A stretch of DNA of 64,000 bases from Paenibacillus sp. V4I7 (GCF_030817275.1 NZ_JAUSZD010000002.1:6921001-6985000); one strand, 5' to 3'. Positions 33,959 to 43,782 are shown, numbered from the stretch's first letter. Translations and numbers: made by a program. Notes: generated from the letters alone by a model not told the origin.

Positions 33959-34013
33959 TAAAAACCAGCCTGCATGATTGCTCAAACGAGCGGCCGTGCG
34001 GCTGGTTTTTTTA
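33959..34013 (+). terminator. clpP terminator
   Basis: AAAACCAGCC and GGCTGGTTTT pair across an inner GC-rich loop and are followed by seven T. Confidence 0.75.
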
Positions 34014-34079
34014 CGCCTCGTATGGAACCCTATTCGTCACTTTCCACTCCTCACAGCTGCCGTAAACTCATAAACATAA

Positions 34080-34136
34080 AAATAAAAGCCCCCGAAGTAC
34101 TAGTGTTATTAACTAGTCTCCGAAGGCTCCTATCTT
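34080..34136 (-). terminator. terminator of the stalk/PKD gene
   Basis: On the minus strand AGCC TTCGGAGACTAGT and ACTAGTACTTCGGGGGCT form a long imperfect stem, followed by TTTTATTTTT. Confidence 0.65.
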
Positions 34137-34149
34137 TTCAAACTTTTTT

Positions 34150-35919
34150 TTATTTTTTATCTTCCATCGGATAGAAAATCAGGTCAATCGGGAAAGCCGA
34201 GCCTGCCGGAGGCGTGAACTCGATGTCCAGCGCATCTTCCGTACCCGTTGTACGAGCGAGCACTTGCATTCCGTCAAATGCTGTGATGACACCGGAATAT
34301 GGTACCGGAATGATCTCACCGTTTATTTTGAACGGTCCTTTGAACACGCCGCCTTTGGCCATAATCATTACAGCCATTTTGCGCGGCTTATCCGCATGGA
34401 TTTTATAGACTACGCCATAATTACCGCCGTTCTCGACATTCTGCTTCCGCATCACGTCATACCCTTTAACGAACGGATCTGTCTTGTTATCCCCGATCGT
34501 TAGTACCGACGTTTTTGTGAAGCTTGTGGCGTCTATATCCCATTTAATCTCCGATATCGGGAACGTCCCTCGTACATGGCCTGTGAAGCCCAATAACGGA
34601 AGCTCTTGTGCAATCGTTGGCGTCAGCATGCGATCCGTTACACCGAATGAGATTTGCAGCTCACCGTCTGTTTCCACATCGTAAAATAAGTTCACACCCT
34701 GCCCCGGATAAAAGTCCGGAAGCTTCGCATACACGTAAGTCTCATGAGGAGGAACCGTCAGTTCGTCCGTGTATACATTGCCTAAAAGGAAGTCAACAGA
34801 CGCTTCACTACCGATCAAATTCGCATAAACGGAAGGATATACCTCTCCTTTGTTCGTTGTCTTGATTTTAACCGGTTTATCCGAGTTATTCGTTGCAAAT
34901 ATGGCCATGGTCATCTTTTGCTTCGTACCATTGATGTGATCGGCATACAGTCGTGCCTTACCATTGATGTTGTCGCGGTACAAAATACCACTCTCAAAAA
35001 ACTCTTCCGGACTGTCACTCACTAGAAGCGTACGTCCTGGAACCTCAGTTACTTTCTTAGGCAAAAGAGGCATCTCATTGAAATGAGCCCAAATCGTGCC
35101 CCAGTCCGACTTGATGAAACCACCAACCGGCTTCGTATAAATCGGGTATTCCACTTCAGTCAAATAGGGTTCGTTAACTACCGTTACAAAGCTCTTGAAC
35201 AATTTACTTACATGCCCGTGACGATCTTTAACTGTCAAAGTAACCGGATATTTACCTGGTTTGAAAAAAGCTTCCTGATTGCCTGCCCAATCATAGGACG
35301 CAATACCTTCCGCATCGGGATCATAGCTTAGATCAAGATACTTCACAGGCTCTCCAAGACGGTATGTAGGCTTCGCTGTTGTAAACTTGGCTACCGGTCT
35401 GGAATTGCTATCCTGGTCAATGTAGATGCCCTCAGGCGACTTAAAGTGTACGATTTCCACTCGACGGAGTTCGTTGTTATATTTATACTTTGCGCCCATA
35501 TAGTCTGCCAACCAAGTAAGCTTCACCAGAAGCTTCCCATTTACGATCGCAGCAACCGTGTCGAAAGGTGTATCTACCCCATTAGTCGTCACCGTCTTAT
35601 GATCAACATCGAGAACAATGTCGTAACCCGGAGGAGTCATCTGTATGGTCCGTGAAGCATCATTCCACTCCACCTTGAAACCCATCGTATCCCCAAGAAA
35701 CTTAGCAGGTACGAATGTACTGCCATTGATAATCGTAGACGGAGACTCCAAATGGATTTGCTCCTCATTCACGAACGCTTCTGACTTATCGATATAAAGT
35801 AAAATGAAGGACGAGCTTGTCGATACCGCATGAGCTGCCGGTGCTACGATCGTACTAGCAAGAAACACGATCAACGCAAGCAGGAGGGTAACCTCTTTTT
35901 TTAGCGAATTCAATTTCAT
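34150..35919 (-). CDS. secreted stalk-domain and PKD-like surface protein
   Basis: The protein of about 589 residues has a basic start, a signal peptide (LLLALIVFLASTIVAPAAHA), then a copper-amine-oxidase-N-like stalk domain at about 35-165 (FVPAKFLGDTMGFKVEWN, LVKLTWLADYMGAKY). A PKD-like beta domain follows at about 185-260 (SYDWAGNQEAFFKPGKYPVTLTVKD), then about 330 residues of unknown beta-rich sequence. It is exported and likely held in the wall. I chose ATG 35919, as the upstream 27 codons would put a charged stretch before the signal peptide. It is alone on the strand. Confidence 0.8.
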   Translation of the reverse strand: MKLNSLKKEVTLLLALIVFLASTIVAPAAHAVSTSSSFILLYIDKSEAFVNEEQIHLESPSTIINGSTFVPAKFLGDTMGFKVEWNDASRTIQMTPPGYDIVLDVDHKTVTTNGVDTPFDTVAAIVNGKLLVKLTWLADYMGAKYKYNNELRRVEIVHFKSPEGIYIDQDSNSRPVAKFTTAKPTYRLGEPVKYLDLSYDPDAEGIASYDWAGNQEAFFKPGKYPVTLTVKDRHGHVSKLFKSFVTVVNEPYLTEVEYPIYTKPVGGFIKSDWGTIWAHFNEMPLLPKKVTEVPGRTLLVSDSPEEFFESGILYRDNINGKARLYADHINGTKQKMTMAIFATNNSDKPVKIKTTNKGEVYPSVYANLIGSEASVDFLLGNVYTDELTVPPHETYVYAKLPDFYPGQGVNLFYDVETDGELQISFGVTDRMLTPTIAQELPLLGFTGHVRGTFPISEIKWDIDATSFTKTSVLTIGDNKTDPFVKGYDVMRKQNVENGGNYGVVYKIHADKPRKMAVMIMAKGGVFKGPFKINGEIIPVPYSGVITAFDGMQVLARTTGTEDALDIEFTPPAGSAFPIDLIFYPMEDKK

Positions 35920-36096
35920 TCTCTTCTCTGGCTCCTTTAACATTTGAATGCAGCACGGTGGAAATGGCAAATAGCCCTTTCCTTCGTTGACCACGTTCAT
36001 TAGACGTCGACAAGAGAAAAAGGTTGCTAATTTCCCTAATTGTTAACAAATTTGACACTTATTAAACTTCGCTGTACGGTACGGCCACTTCACTCG

Positions 36097-36124
36097 CAAA
36101 AAAGCCTCCTCGAAAGGAAGCTTT
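36097..36124 (-). terminator. terminator after the HPr gene
   Basis: On the minus strand AAGCTTCC-TTTC-GAGGAGGCTT is followed by TTTTT. Confidence 0.75.
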
Positions 36125-36131
36125 TGAAGGA

Positions 36132-36401
36132 TTATTGGTTTTCCAATTCTTCCTTGCTGACTAATGTGACTAAAGCGTTTACAGCCTGCTCGGCGTCCGA
36201 ACCTTCTGCACTTATGAAGACTTCGGTCCCTGTACTGATCGCAAGACTCATAATTCCCATGATGCTTTTCGCATTCACTTTCTTTTCATCTTTCTCAACA
36301 AAGATCTCAGATGAAAATTTATTCGCCTCTTGAACAAACAATGCCGCAGGTCTGGCATGAAGTCCTGTTCTCAACTTCACAACGACTGGACGTCTGGACA
36401 T
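36132..36401 (-). CDS. HPr-family phosphocarrier protein at the crh position
   Basis: The 89-residue protein belongs to the HPr family. HPr passes phosphate from enzyme I to sugar permeases through His15 and, when HprK phosphorylates Ser46, acts with CcpA in carbon catabolite repression. Both residues are present: TGLHARPA with His15 and AKSIMG with Ser46. The gene follows whiA, where B. subtilis has crh, whose product lacks the His. Residues such as FVQEANKF and STGTEV are Crh-like. Whether it acts as HPr, Crh or both cannot be decided from the sequence. hprK is also in this window. Confidence 0.9.
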   Translation of the reverse strand: MSRRPVVVKLRTGLHARPAALFVQEANKFSSEIFVEKDEKKVNAKSIMGIMSLAISTGTEVFISAEGSDAEQAVNALVTLVSKEELENQ

Positions 36402-36548
36402 GGAACTAATTCCCCCTAATATGGAGCTTATATGAATTACTATTGATAACAGTGCTTTACCTATGTTTTAACATTATAGCATTTTTCCCTGAAGTACACT
36501 AGAAAAAATGAGAAAAACTTATAGATGCACTGTACAGGGCCTTCTTAT

Positions 36549-37482
36549 CTACGAATTCCGCTGTTTTTCAGCCAATTCATCGATTTTTCGTAGACGATGA
36601 TTGACGCCAGATTTGCTTACACTGCCCTTAAGCATGTCGCCAACCTCCTTGAGATTCAGATCGGGATGCTGAAGTCTAATCTCGGCAACCTCTCTTAGCT
36701 TCTCAGGCAAACTATCCAGTCCGACCTCCCTTTGCAGGAGACGGATATTTTCGATCTGTCTAACAGCTGCACCAATCGTCTTGTTGAGGTTCGCTGTTTC
36801 ACAATTGACAATACGATTTACCGAGTTACGCATATCCTTCATAATTCGGACATCTTCAAAGCGCAGAAGCGCTTGATGTGCGCCAATGATACTTAGAAAT
36901 TCGATAATCTTCTCGCCTTCCTTGATATACAAGACGAACCCTTTTTTGCGTTCGATGCAGCGGGCATTCAAGTCGAATTTGTTCGCAAGCTGCGATAACG
37001 CCTTGCAATGCTCCTCGTAAATCGAGGCAATCTCGAGATGGTAAGAAGAACCCTCGGGGTTATTTACCGAGCCTCCAGCCATGAATGCCCCACGAAGATA
37101 GGCCCGTTTGCAGCAGTTGCCTCGAATGATCTCTTTGTTAATTCCCGTGGTGAAGATGAAGCCTTCGGAAACAATTTTCAGATCACTGAGCAGTTCCTGG
37201 ACCTGACCAGGAACTCTAACAATGTACACGTTATTCTTCTTCAAACGCATTTTTTTACGCACGAGCAGCTCGGTGTGCAATTTGTACGTCTTTTTGATGA
37301 GCGTGTATATCCGTCTAGCAATAGCTGCATTTTCTGTTGAAATATCAAGTACGACGCGTTGGCTGGTTAACTGCACAGATCCATTCATTCGAATCAATGC
37401 CGACAGCTCCGCTTTTTCACAACATGCTTCCTGCATCTGTAATTAGCGTCAATTCTTTTTTGGTTGTTGCCGCAAAGGACAA
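36549..37482 (-). pseudogene. whiA: sporulation/division regulator WhiA, with apparent frameshift near the start
   Basis: WhiA is a DNA-binding protein with a LAGLIDADG-like N-terminal domain and a C-terminal helix-turn-helix, linked to cell division in Bacillus. The main frame (37436 to 36549, 295 residues) starts MQEACCEKAELSALIRMNG and carries RAYLRGAFMAGGSVNNPEGSSYHLEI and the HTH at DLNLKEVGDMLKGSVSKSGVNHRLRKIDEL. The usual first 14 residues are present in another frame from TTG 37482 (SFAATTKKELTLI), behind AAGGAAG and 5 bases after the glmR stop. One extra base near 37440 would explain this. The gene is either damaged at the start, read from an internal ATG without a ribosome site, or carries a sequence error. 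Confidence 0.85.
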
Positions 37483-37487
37483 GGGAC

Positions 37488-38471
37488 TCACTTCTTCCTT
37501 AACATCCAGCTTTCGACGAGCTGATAAATATGGTCACTCAATTTCTCTGCATCATGACGAAGGTAGGTACGAAATAGCACGAGTCGATCAGCGATAATCC
37601 GATACCCTCTCTTCGTGACTTCTTCTAGGTCCAAATGAACCGCTTTCGAACCCTTTTCCGCATATCTCGCCTGGACTTGCGGAGGGATTTCCCCATTATT
37701 CACAATCACATAGTCAAACAAATGTTGGCCCAAGTGATCATAAATGGCATCCAGATGATCGCTGACTGAGTAGTCGTCGGTTTCGCCTGGCTGTGTCATC
37801 ACATTGCAGATGAACAACTTTACAGCATTCGATTTCACAATCTCTTCCGCGATCCCAGGGACAAGTAGATTCGGCAGCAAGCTGGTATATAAACTGCCGG
37901 GGCCGCATAATATAGCATCCGCTTCGCGTATAGCTTGAACGGCTTCAGCTAGCGGTGTCACGTTGGCCGGCTCGATGAATACACGCTTGATGCGTCCATC
38001 CGCTTTTGGAATCTTGGACTCGCCTACGACTAAGGTACCATCTTCCATGATCGCTTTCAACACGATAGCTTGATTCGATGCGGGAAGCACCCGGCCTCTG
38101 ACAGCAAATACCCGATTCATCTCCTGAACCGCAGTGACAAAGTCACCTGTAATATCCGTAAGAGCTGCTAGTATTAGATTTCCCAGACTGTGTCCAGCTA
38201 AACCTGTACCCACCTGAAATCTATATTGCAAAATAAGCGACAACAAGGGCTCGACATCAGCAAGGGCCGTTAGCACGCTGCGAATGTCACCTGGAGGCGG
38301 CATCTGCAATTCATTCCGGAGAATACCAGAGCTTCCTCCATCATCGGCTACCGTCACAATGGCTGTAATATCAACCGGCTTCTCCTTCAATCCTCTAAGC
38401 ATAACCGAAAGACCTGTTCCACCGCCAATAACGACTATTCTGGGCTTGCGTTGTAATTCAACATGTTCCAT
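37488..38471 (-). CDS. glmR: gluconeogenesis factor GlmR (YvcK)
   Basis: The 327-residue protein is of the YvcK/CofD-like family. In B. subtilis it binds UDP-GlcNAc and stimulates GlmS, directing carbon to the cell envelope. Family marks are VVIGGGTGLSVMLRGLK at 12-28, TVADDGGSSGILR, PPPGDIRS, GHSLGNLILAAL near 93, and CGPGSLYTSLLPNLLV near 190. It lies between rapZ and whiA with short gaps, in one operon. Confidence 0.93.
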   Translation of the reverse strand: MEHVELQRKPRIVVIGGGTGLSVMLRGLKEKPVDITAIVTVADDGGSSGILRNELQMPPPGDIRSVLTALADVEPLLSLILQYRFQVGTGLAGHSLGNLILAALTDITGDFVTAVQEMNRVFAVRGRVLPASNQAIVLKAIMEDGTLVVGESKIPKADGRIKRVFIEPANVTPLAEAVQAIREADAILCGPGSLYTSLLPNLLVPGIAEEIVKSNAVKLFICNVMTQPGETDDYSVSDHLDAIYDHLGQHLFDYVIVNNGEIPPQVQARYAEKGSKAVHLDLEEVTKRGYRIIADRLVLFRTYLRHDAEKLSDHIYQLVESWMLRKK

Positions 38472-38502
38472 ACTTCTTTCACCCTCTTAATCGTAGGACT
38501 GC

Positions 38503-39390
38503 TTATACACGGTCCCGCTCGGCATCTCGATGACTCAGACGCACGGTTTCGGTTTCGCTGTTCCCCATCACCTTACCGAGATATTCAGTGATGGCGACGG
38601 ATCGATGTTTACCTCCAGTGCAACCTATGCCAACAACAACCTGACTCTTGCCTTCTTTTTTATATTGAGGCATTAAGAAATTTAGCATATCGAGCAGCTT
38701 ATTCAGGAACTCTTGCGTTTCGCTCCACTTCATCACGTAGTCATACACATCAGGATCTTGACCTGTTTGTGGACGAAGCTGTTCTACATAGTGTGGATTT
38801 GGCAAGAAGCGAACATCGAAGATTAAATCAGCATCAATAGGGACACCATACTTAAATCCGAAGGAGATTACATTTATAGATATGCGGTTTGTTTCCAAAT
38901 TGGTAAACCGGGAAATAATTCTTTCTTTGAGCTGCACCGGCTTAAGCGTGCTTGTGTCAATAACCTGTGTGGCTAGGCCTTTCAGCTCTTCCAGCAGTTT
39001 ACGCTCAAGACCAATACCTTCAAGCGGCGCTCCATCGGGAGCTAGCGGGTGACGGCGGCGACTTTCCTTATAACGCTGTACTAGCGTCGCATCGGTAGCA
39101 TCTAGGAATAGAATTTCATAACTAAGCGTGTAATTCTCTTGAATATAACGAAGCGACTCCTGAAGTGCAGTGAAAAATTCACGCCCTCGCAAATCAATCA
39201 CCAGTGCCACTTTGCCGATTTTCCCCATCGACTGCTCGATCAACTCAGCAAATTTAGGAATCAGCACAGGAGGTAAATTATCGACGCAGAAGAATCCTAG
39301 ATCCTCTAGACTCTGTACGGCAATCGTCTTACCTGCACCTGACATTCCTGTAATTATGACCAGTTTCGCTAAAGGGTGGTTTTCTTCCAT
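38503..39390 (-). CDS. rapZ: RNase adapter / nucleotide-binding protein RapZ (YvcJ)
   Basis: The 295-residue protein has a Walker A GMSGAGKT near 14-21 and the RapZ C-terminal region (GFKYGVP.DADLIFDVRFLPNPHY, GIGCTGGKHRSVAI). In E. coli RapZ adapts RNase E to the GlmZ RNA; in Bacillales it binds nucleotides in the glmR operon and its target is less clear. I chose ATG 39390, 8 bases after AGGAAGG; GTG 39399 is possible. Confidence 0.93.
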   Translation of the reverse strand: MEENHPLAKLVIITGMSGAGKTIAVQSLEDLGFFCVDNLPPVLIPKFAELIEQSMGKIGKVALVIDLRGREFFTALQESLRYIQENYTLSYEILFLDATDATLVQRYKESRRRHPLAPDGAPLEGIGLERKLLEELKGLATQVIDTSTLKPVQLKERIISRFTNLETNRISINVISFGFKYGVPIDADLIFDVRFLPNPHYVEQLRPQTGQDPDVYDYVMKWSETQEFLNKLLDMLNFLMPQYKKEGKSQVVVGIGCTGGKHRSVAITEYLGKVMGNSETETVRLSHRDAERDRV

Positions 39391-39466
39391 GAATGACACC
39401 TTCCTTTGGAGTGCTTCTCGCAGGTCAACTCAGATCCGCTAACCATACGAACAGTACGTTTTACGT

Positions 39467-40414
39467 CTATCTTAAATTCAAACCAGCAGCGCCTACGATA
39501 CCAGCGTCGTTACCGAGCGTTGCAGCAACGATCTCAACACCTTCTGAGGCTGTCTCTGGCGTGTATTTCTTAAAGGTTTCGCGAATCGGTTGGAATAAAA
39601 TTTCCCCTGCTTTAGAAACACCACCACCGATAATGAATCGTTTCGGGTTAACAATAACAGCCATCGCAGCCATCGAACGTCCAATATAATATGCAGCACG
39701 GTTCACGATGCGCAGAGATACTTCATCTCCGCTTTTGGCTGCATCGAAGACATGCTTCGCTTCAATCTTCTCATGAAGAGCTAATGACGTTTTCTCGCCG
39801 CGTTCGACCGCTTCATTGGCCATACGAACGATGCCTGTTGCCGACGAAACTGTTTCTAGACAACCCATTTGTCCACATCCACACTGAATCGCTTCAATGT
39901 CGGGCACAACGGACATATGACCAAGCTCTCCAGCCATACCCGTAGAACCTTGATAAATTTTCCCGTTAATAATAATACCACCGCCAACACCTGTTCCAAG
40001 CGTATAGCAAACCACATTTGGAATTCCTGCTCCGCTGCCTGCCCAAGCTTCGCCTAAAGCAGCTACATTGGCATCGTTGTCAATCTTAACTGTTTTACCA
40101 AGAAATTCTTCCAACATCTTCTTCGCAGGGACATTATGCCATAGCAAATTTGGAGAGAATTTGACGAAGCCTTCCGGAATATCCATGAATCCGGCTAAAC
40201 CTGCGCCAATACCAGCCACTTGCTCCCATTCAAACGGAGACTCTTCGACAACTTGGCGTACATACTGCGCAATTCGCTCAATTACAAAATCAGAACCATT
40301 CTCCGCGCCTGTAGGGCCTTCAAACGTTTGCAGCAGCTTCCCCTGCTCGTCGCAGATACCCACTTTGATATTCGTACCGCCTAAATCTACACCGATATAA
40401 ATCTGATCTGACAT
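39467..40414 (-). CDS. glcK: ROK-family glucokinase
   Basis: The enzyme phosphorylates glucose with ATP. The 315-residue protein has the phosphate-binding GVDLGGTNIKVGI at 8-20, the sugar-site DNDANVAALGE near 112, GTGVGGGII, GELGHMSV, and the zinc motif CGCGQMGCLE near 180. It precedes rapZ in the same direction after 76 bases. Confidence 0.92.
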   Translation of the reverse strand: MSDQIYIGVDLGGTNIKVGICDEQGKLLQTFEGPTGAENGSDFVIERIAQYVRQVVEESPFEWEQVAGIGAGLAGFMDIPEGFVKFSPNLLWHNVPAKKMLEEFLGKTVKIDNDANVAALGEAWAGSGAGIPNVVCYTLGTGVGGGIIINGKIYQGSTGMAGELGHMSVVPDIEAIQCGCGQMGCLETVSSATGIVRMANEAVERGEKTSLALHEKIEAKHVFDAAKSGDEVSLRIVNRAAYYIGRSMAAMAVIVNPKRFIIGGGVSKAGEILFQPIRETFKKYTPETASEGVEIVAATLGNDAGIVGAAGLNLR

Positions 40415-40592
40415 TGCAAGGTCACCTCATGAATATTCATATAATTTTCGGATATTTTCCGGGGTCCCCGCAAAGTAATTGGAATATGCTTCGAAGGCTA
40501 TGCGTCACTTTGTGGGGTTTACTTATGCTCCTGTTCCAACTATAAGTCAAGCCTGTGAACTGGTCAAGATTCAACAGCTCCCAAAGAAATGA

Positions 40593-40623
40593 GAAAACGT
40601 GGAGAGATTAGCCCTCCACGTTT
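40593..40623 (-). terminator. trxB terminator
   Basis: On the minus strand AACGTGGAG and CTCCACGTT form a 9-bp stem, followed by TTC. Confidence 0.7.
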
Positions 40624-40644
40624 GCTGTAAAGACTCCAGACCAC

Positions 40645-41592
40645 TTACAGCGACTGGCTCCAATCGTGTACGATGTTGCCTTCTAGGAACTTTTCAGCTT
40701 CCAGGGCAGCTGCGCATCCACTTCCTGCCGCTGTAATCGCTTGGCGATACTTCGTGTCTTGCACGTCACCACAAGCAAATACACCAGGGATATTCGTCTC
40801 CGTCGTGCCCGGCTTCACAATAATATAGCCTTGCTCATCCGTATCGATTTGTCCACCTAAGAACTTCGTATTCGGTGTATGGCCAATTGCTACAAAGATA
40901 CCATCTGTTTCGATGATTTCATCTTCACCGGTTACGTTATTTTTGACCTTCAGGCCTGTTACACCTTTTTCACCAGCTATAACTTCAAGCGGTGTATTAT
41001 TCAGTGCCCATTTCACTTTTTCGTTGCCGCGAGCACGGTCCTGCATAATCTTCGAAGCACGAAGCTCATCGCGACGGTGGACTAAGCGAACTTCAGATGC
41101 AAAGCGAGTAAGGAAATTCGCCTCTTCCATGGCGGAGTCACCGCCACCAACGACAACAATCTTTTTACCGCGGAAGAAGAATCCGTCACACGTTGCGCAA
41201 GTACTTACGCCGCGTCCGATGTTTTCTCTCTCATTGGTAATTCCTAGCAATCTGGCAGAAGCACCCGTGGAGATAATCAGTGTTTCTGTCTCGATCTCGC
41301 CAAGACCTTCAACTTGCAGTTTAAACGGACGATTCGTTAGCTCAACAGAGTTCACCCAACCGGTTTTGAATTCGGCGCCGAAACGTTCTGCTTGCTTACG
41401 CATATTCTCCATTAATTCAGGACCCATAATCCCTTCAGGGAAGCCGGGGAAGTTCTCTACTTCGGTAGTAGTGGTTAGCTGTCCGCCTGGCTCTGGCCCT
41501 TCAATAACGAGTGGGCTAAGGTTGGCGCGTGCTAAATAAATGGCTGCTGTTAGACCGGATGGTCCTGTTCCTACAACGACTGATTTGTACAT
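40645..41592 (-). CDS. trxB: thioredoxin-disulfide reductase
   Basis: It reduces thioredoxin with NADPH through FAD. The 315-residue protein has the FAD-binding GTGPSGLTAAIYLARA at 8-23, PGGQLTTTTEVENFPGFP, the redox-active CATCDG near 134, the NADPH-binding VVGGGDSAMEEA, and the C-terminal GVFACGDVQD. Cofactor and fold are standard. Confidence 0.97.
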   Translation of the reverse strand: MYKSVVVGTGPSGLTAAIYLARANLSPLVIEGPEPGGQLTTTTEVENFPGFPEGIMGPELMENMRKQAERFGAEFKTGWVNSVELTNRPFKLQVEGLGEIETETLIISTGASARLLGITNERENIGRGVSTCATCDGFFFRGKKIVVVGGGDSAMEEANFLTRFASEVRLVHRRDELRASKIMQDRARGNEKVKWALNNTPLEVIAGEKGVTGLKVKNNVTGEDEIIETDGIFVAIGHTPNTKFLGGQIDTDEQGYIIVKPGTTETNIPGVFACGDVQDTKYRQAITAAGSGCAAALEAEKFLEGNIVHDWSQSL

Positions 41593-41699
41593 ATGGTTTC
41601 CCTCCTAGGTGCTTTCCTCAGGAAAGCTATCTACGTAAGCATCGCCTGCGTTTTGCTTCAGCAAGACAGCCCTCGTATGCTCCGCTTTATTTATGTATG

Positions 41700-41735
41700 A
41701 AAGCCAGGTCTTTCGACAAGGCAAAAGACTGGCTA
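41700..41735 (-). terminator. terminator after the TPR gene
   Basis: AGCCAGTCTTT and AAAGACCTGGCT form an 11-pair stem with one bulge on the minus strand; the T run after it is weak. Confidence 0.5.
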
Positions 41736-43472
41736 TCAAATACTCGTGAATTTGTTAAAAATAGCTTCCATTTTCTCACGCAAACCGCACGTGTCATCAA
41801 TCAACTTTACATTGCGGCTTACTGTTGAGACTGTAACACCATAGCGTGTAGATACTTCCTGATAGGAAATAGCTCGGCGATGCATTTTGGCGATCAAATA
41901 TTCTAACGCTGCCGCCCAGCCCTCGGATTTATGAATCTTAGGCACGCCTGGGTAGATCTTCGTCAGAAATTCAACCCATAGTATTTCCAAATCATACTGT
42001 TGAACCATATCGTAGCGCTTGTGCATATGGGAAAGCGCTGTTTCCATCACACTCTGCCATTTGGCATCCCAAATGGGCAAATGCGGCGAGTAAGGAGAGG
42101 CCTCTACCGTAATCTCTTGGTTCTCAAGATAGGCAGGAAGTGACTCTCGGATCCCCATGCTGCGAAGCACGAAAATCGCAACCCGTTTCAAATAGTCATC
42201 TTCTTGACGATCTAGGATGAAATCCTGCAAAGCATCTCTCACTTCATTATCAGCAATCAAGCCGAACGCTTGGATCACCTGCAGCTTCGTCTCGATATCA
42301 CCATGGCGCAAAGCCCAGAAGAAAGAGGATCGCACCAACGGATCTTTCTTCAATTGATCTGGTATTCCTTGCGTGGATTTCTCCAACACCCTAAACTGCT
42401 CTTCAAAGGGCAGATGGTAATGATAGCTCCACGTTAACGGCCCTTCGACCTTCTCGCGTGAGCGCAGCTGCTCCAAGTAAAACTTGGAGATTTCGGCGCC
42501 GGGATCAAGCTTCTCAGCTTGCTTCCAATAGCGGTAAGCCTCGCCGAATCGACCGATATGGCTGGCTGCTACCGCTGCATAATGATAGAGGCATGGGTCT
42601 GCTGTGCCGTCTCCTGCTTTAAGCAGGCGCTTAAACAAGTGGTATGCCTTCTCATGCTCAGAAAGGATACCCATCGTTGTAGCAAGCTTGAACACATGAT
42701 CCTGCTGAAAAGGAAATGTCTTGCAAAGTAGAGATGTTAGCTCAGCTAACTCCTCCTTGTTACCGAAATGCTGATGGAAAATGGCCATATTACATAGCGC
42801 ATGCAGATTTCCGGCATCGATATCGAGCACCGCACGAATCGTTTCCATTGCCTTCTCAAACTGCCCCATATAGTAATAAGCAAGTGCCAGATTGTTGCGG
42901 GCAGCTGTGAAATCAGGCTGATTCTTCACCAATTTCTCTAACTGCCTCACAGCTTCGGCGAATTTCCCCTCTTCGAGAAGCGCACGGGCTTTATCATGCT
43001 CGAAGAGCCCTTCTCGACTCTTAATGCTAGTGAGAGGGGCGGGACGTTCAAGCTCGTAGCTCAGCATTTCCATCATTTCTTCGGATTCATCCATGAATTG
43101 ACCTGTTGGGTCAGTTTCCAAATATCGAACCAACGCTTGTTCGGCCTGCTCGAAATTTTCCATGTTGGCATAGTTGTTTGCCATATAAAAGTGACATTCC
43201 GTCATCTCGGGATCGATCGTATCAAGGACATGCTGCAGAATTTGGTTCGACTCGTCATAATTGCCCATTTCGGAGAGAACTCCTGCGAGATTGCAGTGAT
43301 TCACAGGGTTATCCTGCTCATACTCTGCAGCTCGCCGGAAATATTTCAATGCCTTATCATAATGAAACCGATCCAAAGATTGAACCGCTCTCTCGAAAAA
43401 GAATGCGGCATCCATGTTAATTGAGATAACTTTAGGCTTTGGCGCTTCGGACACACGCTTAATCTTTTCCAT
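41736..43472 (-). CDS. tetratricopeptide-repeat protein with C-terminal helix-turn-helix
   Basis: The 578-residue protein is soluble. TPR units fill about 20-330 (for example HYDKALKYFRRAAEYEQDNP, ANMENFEQAEQALVRYLETDP, YYMGQFEKAMETIRAVLDID). A helical middle follows, and the C-terminal 60 residues resemble a helix-turn-helix (ISYQEVSTRYGVTVSTVSRNVKLI). It occupies the place of the yvcD-type TPR gene next to trxB. A regulatory or scaffold role is inferred. Confidence 0.75.
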   Translation of the reverse strand: MEKIKRVSEAPKPKVISINMDAAFFFERAVQSLDRFHYDKALKYFRRAAEYEQDNPVNHCNLAGVLSEMGNYDESNQILQHVLDTIDPEMTECHFYMANNYANMENFEQAEQALVRYLETDPTGQFMDESEEMMEMLSYELERPAPLTSIKSREGLFEHDKARALLEEGKFAEAVRQLEKLVKNQPDFTAARNNLALAYYYMGQFEKAMETIRAVLDIDAGNLHALCNMAIFHQHFGNKEELAELTSLLCKTFPFQQDHVFKLATTMGILSEHEKAYHLFKRLLKAGDGTADPCLYHYAAVAASHIGRFGEAYRYWKQAEKLDPGAEISKFYLEQLRSREKVEGPLTWSYHYHLPFEEQFRVLEKSTQGIPDQLKKDPLVRSSFFWALRHGDIETKLQVIQAFGLIADNEVRDALQDFILDRQEDDYLKRVAIFVLRSMGIRESLPAYLENQEITVEASPYSPHLPIWDAKWQSVMETALSHMHKRYDMVQQYDLEILWVEFLTKIYPGVPKIHKSEGWAAALEYLIAKMHRRAISYQEVSTRYGVTVSTVSRNVKLIDDTCGLREKMEAIFNKFTSI

Positions 43473-43609
43473 AGCAAGACACCTCCGGCAATTTGATTAC
43501 ACTCAAATTATACCATAGATCGCTTGGAAGCCAAAAACATAATCCGAAGGTAAGATCTGGTCTTGAATTTTTGCATTTGAACTTTGCCTTAGATCCTATT
43601 TCAATCGAG

Positions 43610-43776
43610 GCTTAAAAAGTCGGCTTTCAAAACCGAGAAGGTTGAACGAAATCCGAGGAACGAGGAACGGAGCGTAGGTGAGCCTACGTGAGTACCGCAG
43701 TTCCCGGATTTCGTTCAAGATTCGACGCCGAGCTACTTCCAGAGTAACCTTCGTTTTCAAAGGCGATTTTTTAAGC
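43610..43776. repeat. 167-bp nested palindromic element
   Basis: The outer arms GCTTAAAAAGTCG (43610) and CGATTTTTTAAGC (43764), then GCTTTCAAAAC/GTTTTCAAAGG and GAAGGTT/AACCTTC, pair in order. An inner pair TTGAACGAAATCCG/CGGATTTCGTTCAA and a central GTAGG-TGA-GCCTAC complete one long hairpin. It sits directly after the prs stop and may end its transcript. It looks like a dispersed miniature palindromic repeat; copy number cannot be seen here. Confidence 0.65.
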
Positions 43777-43782
43777 TTCCGC

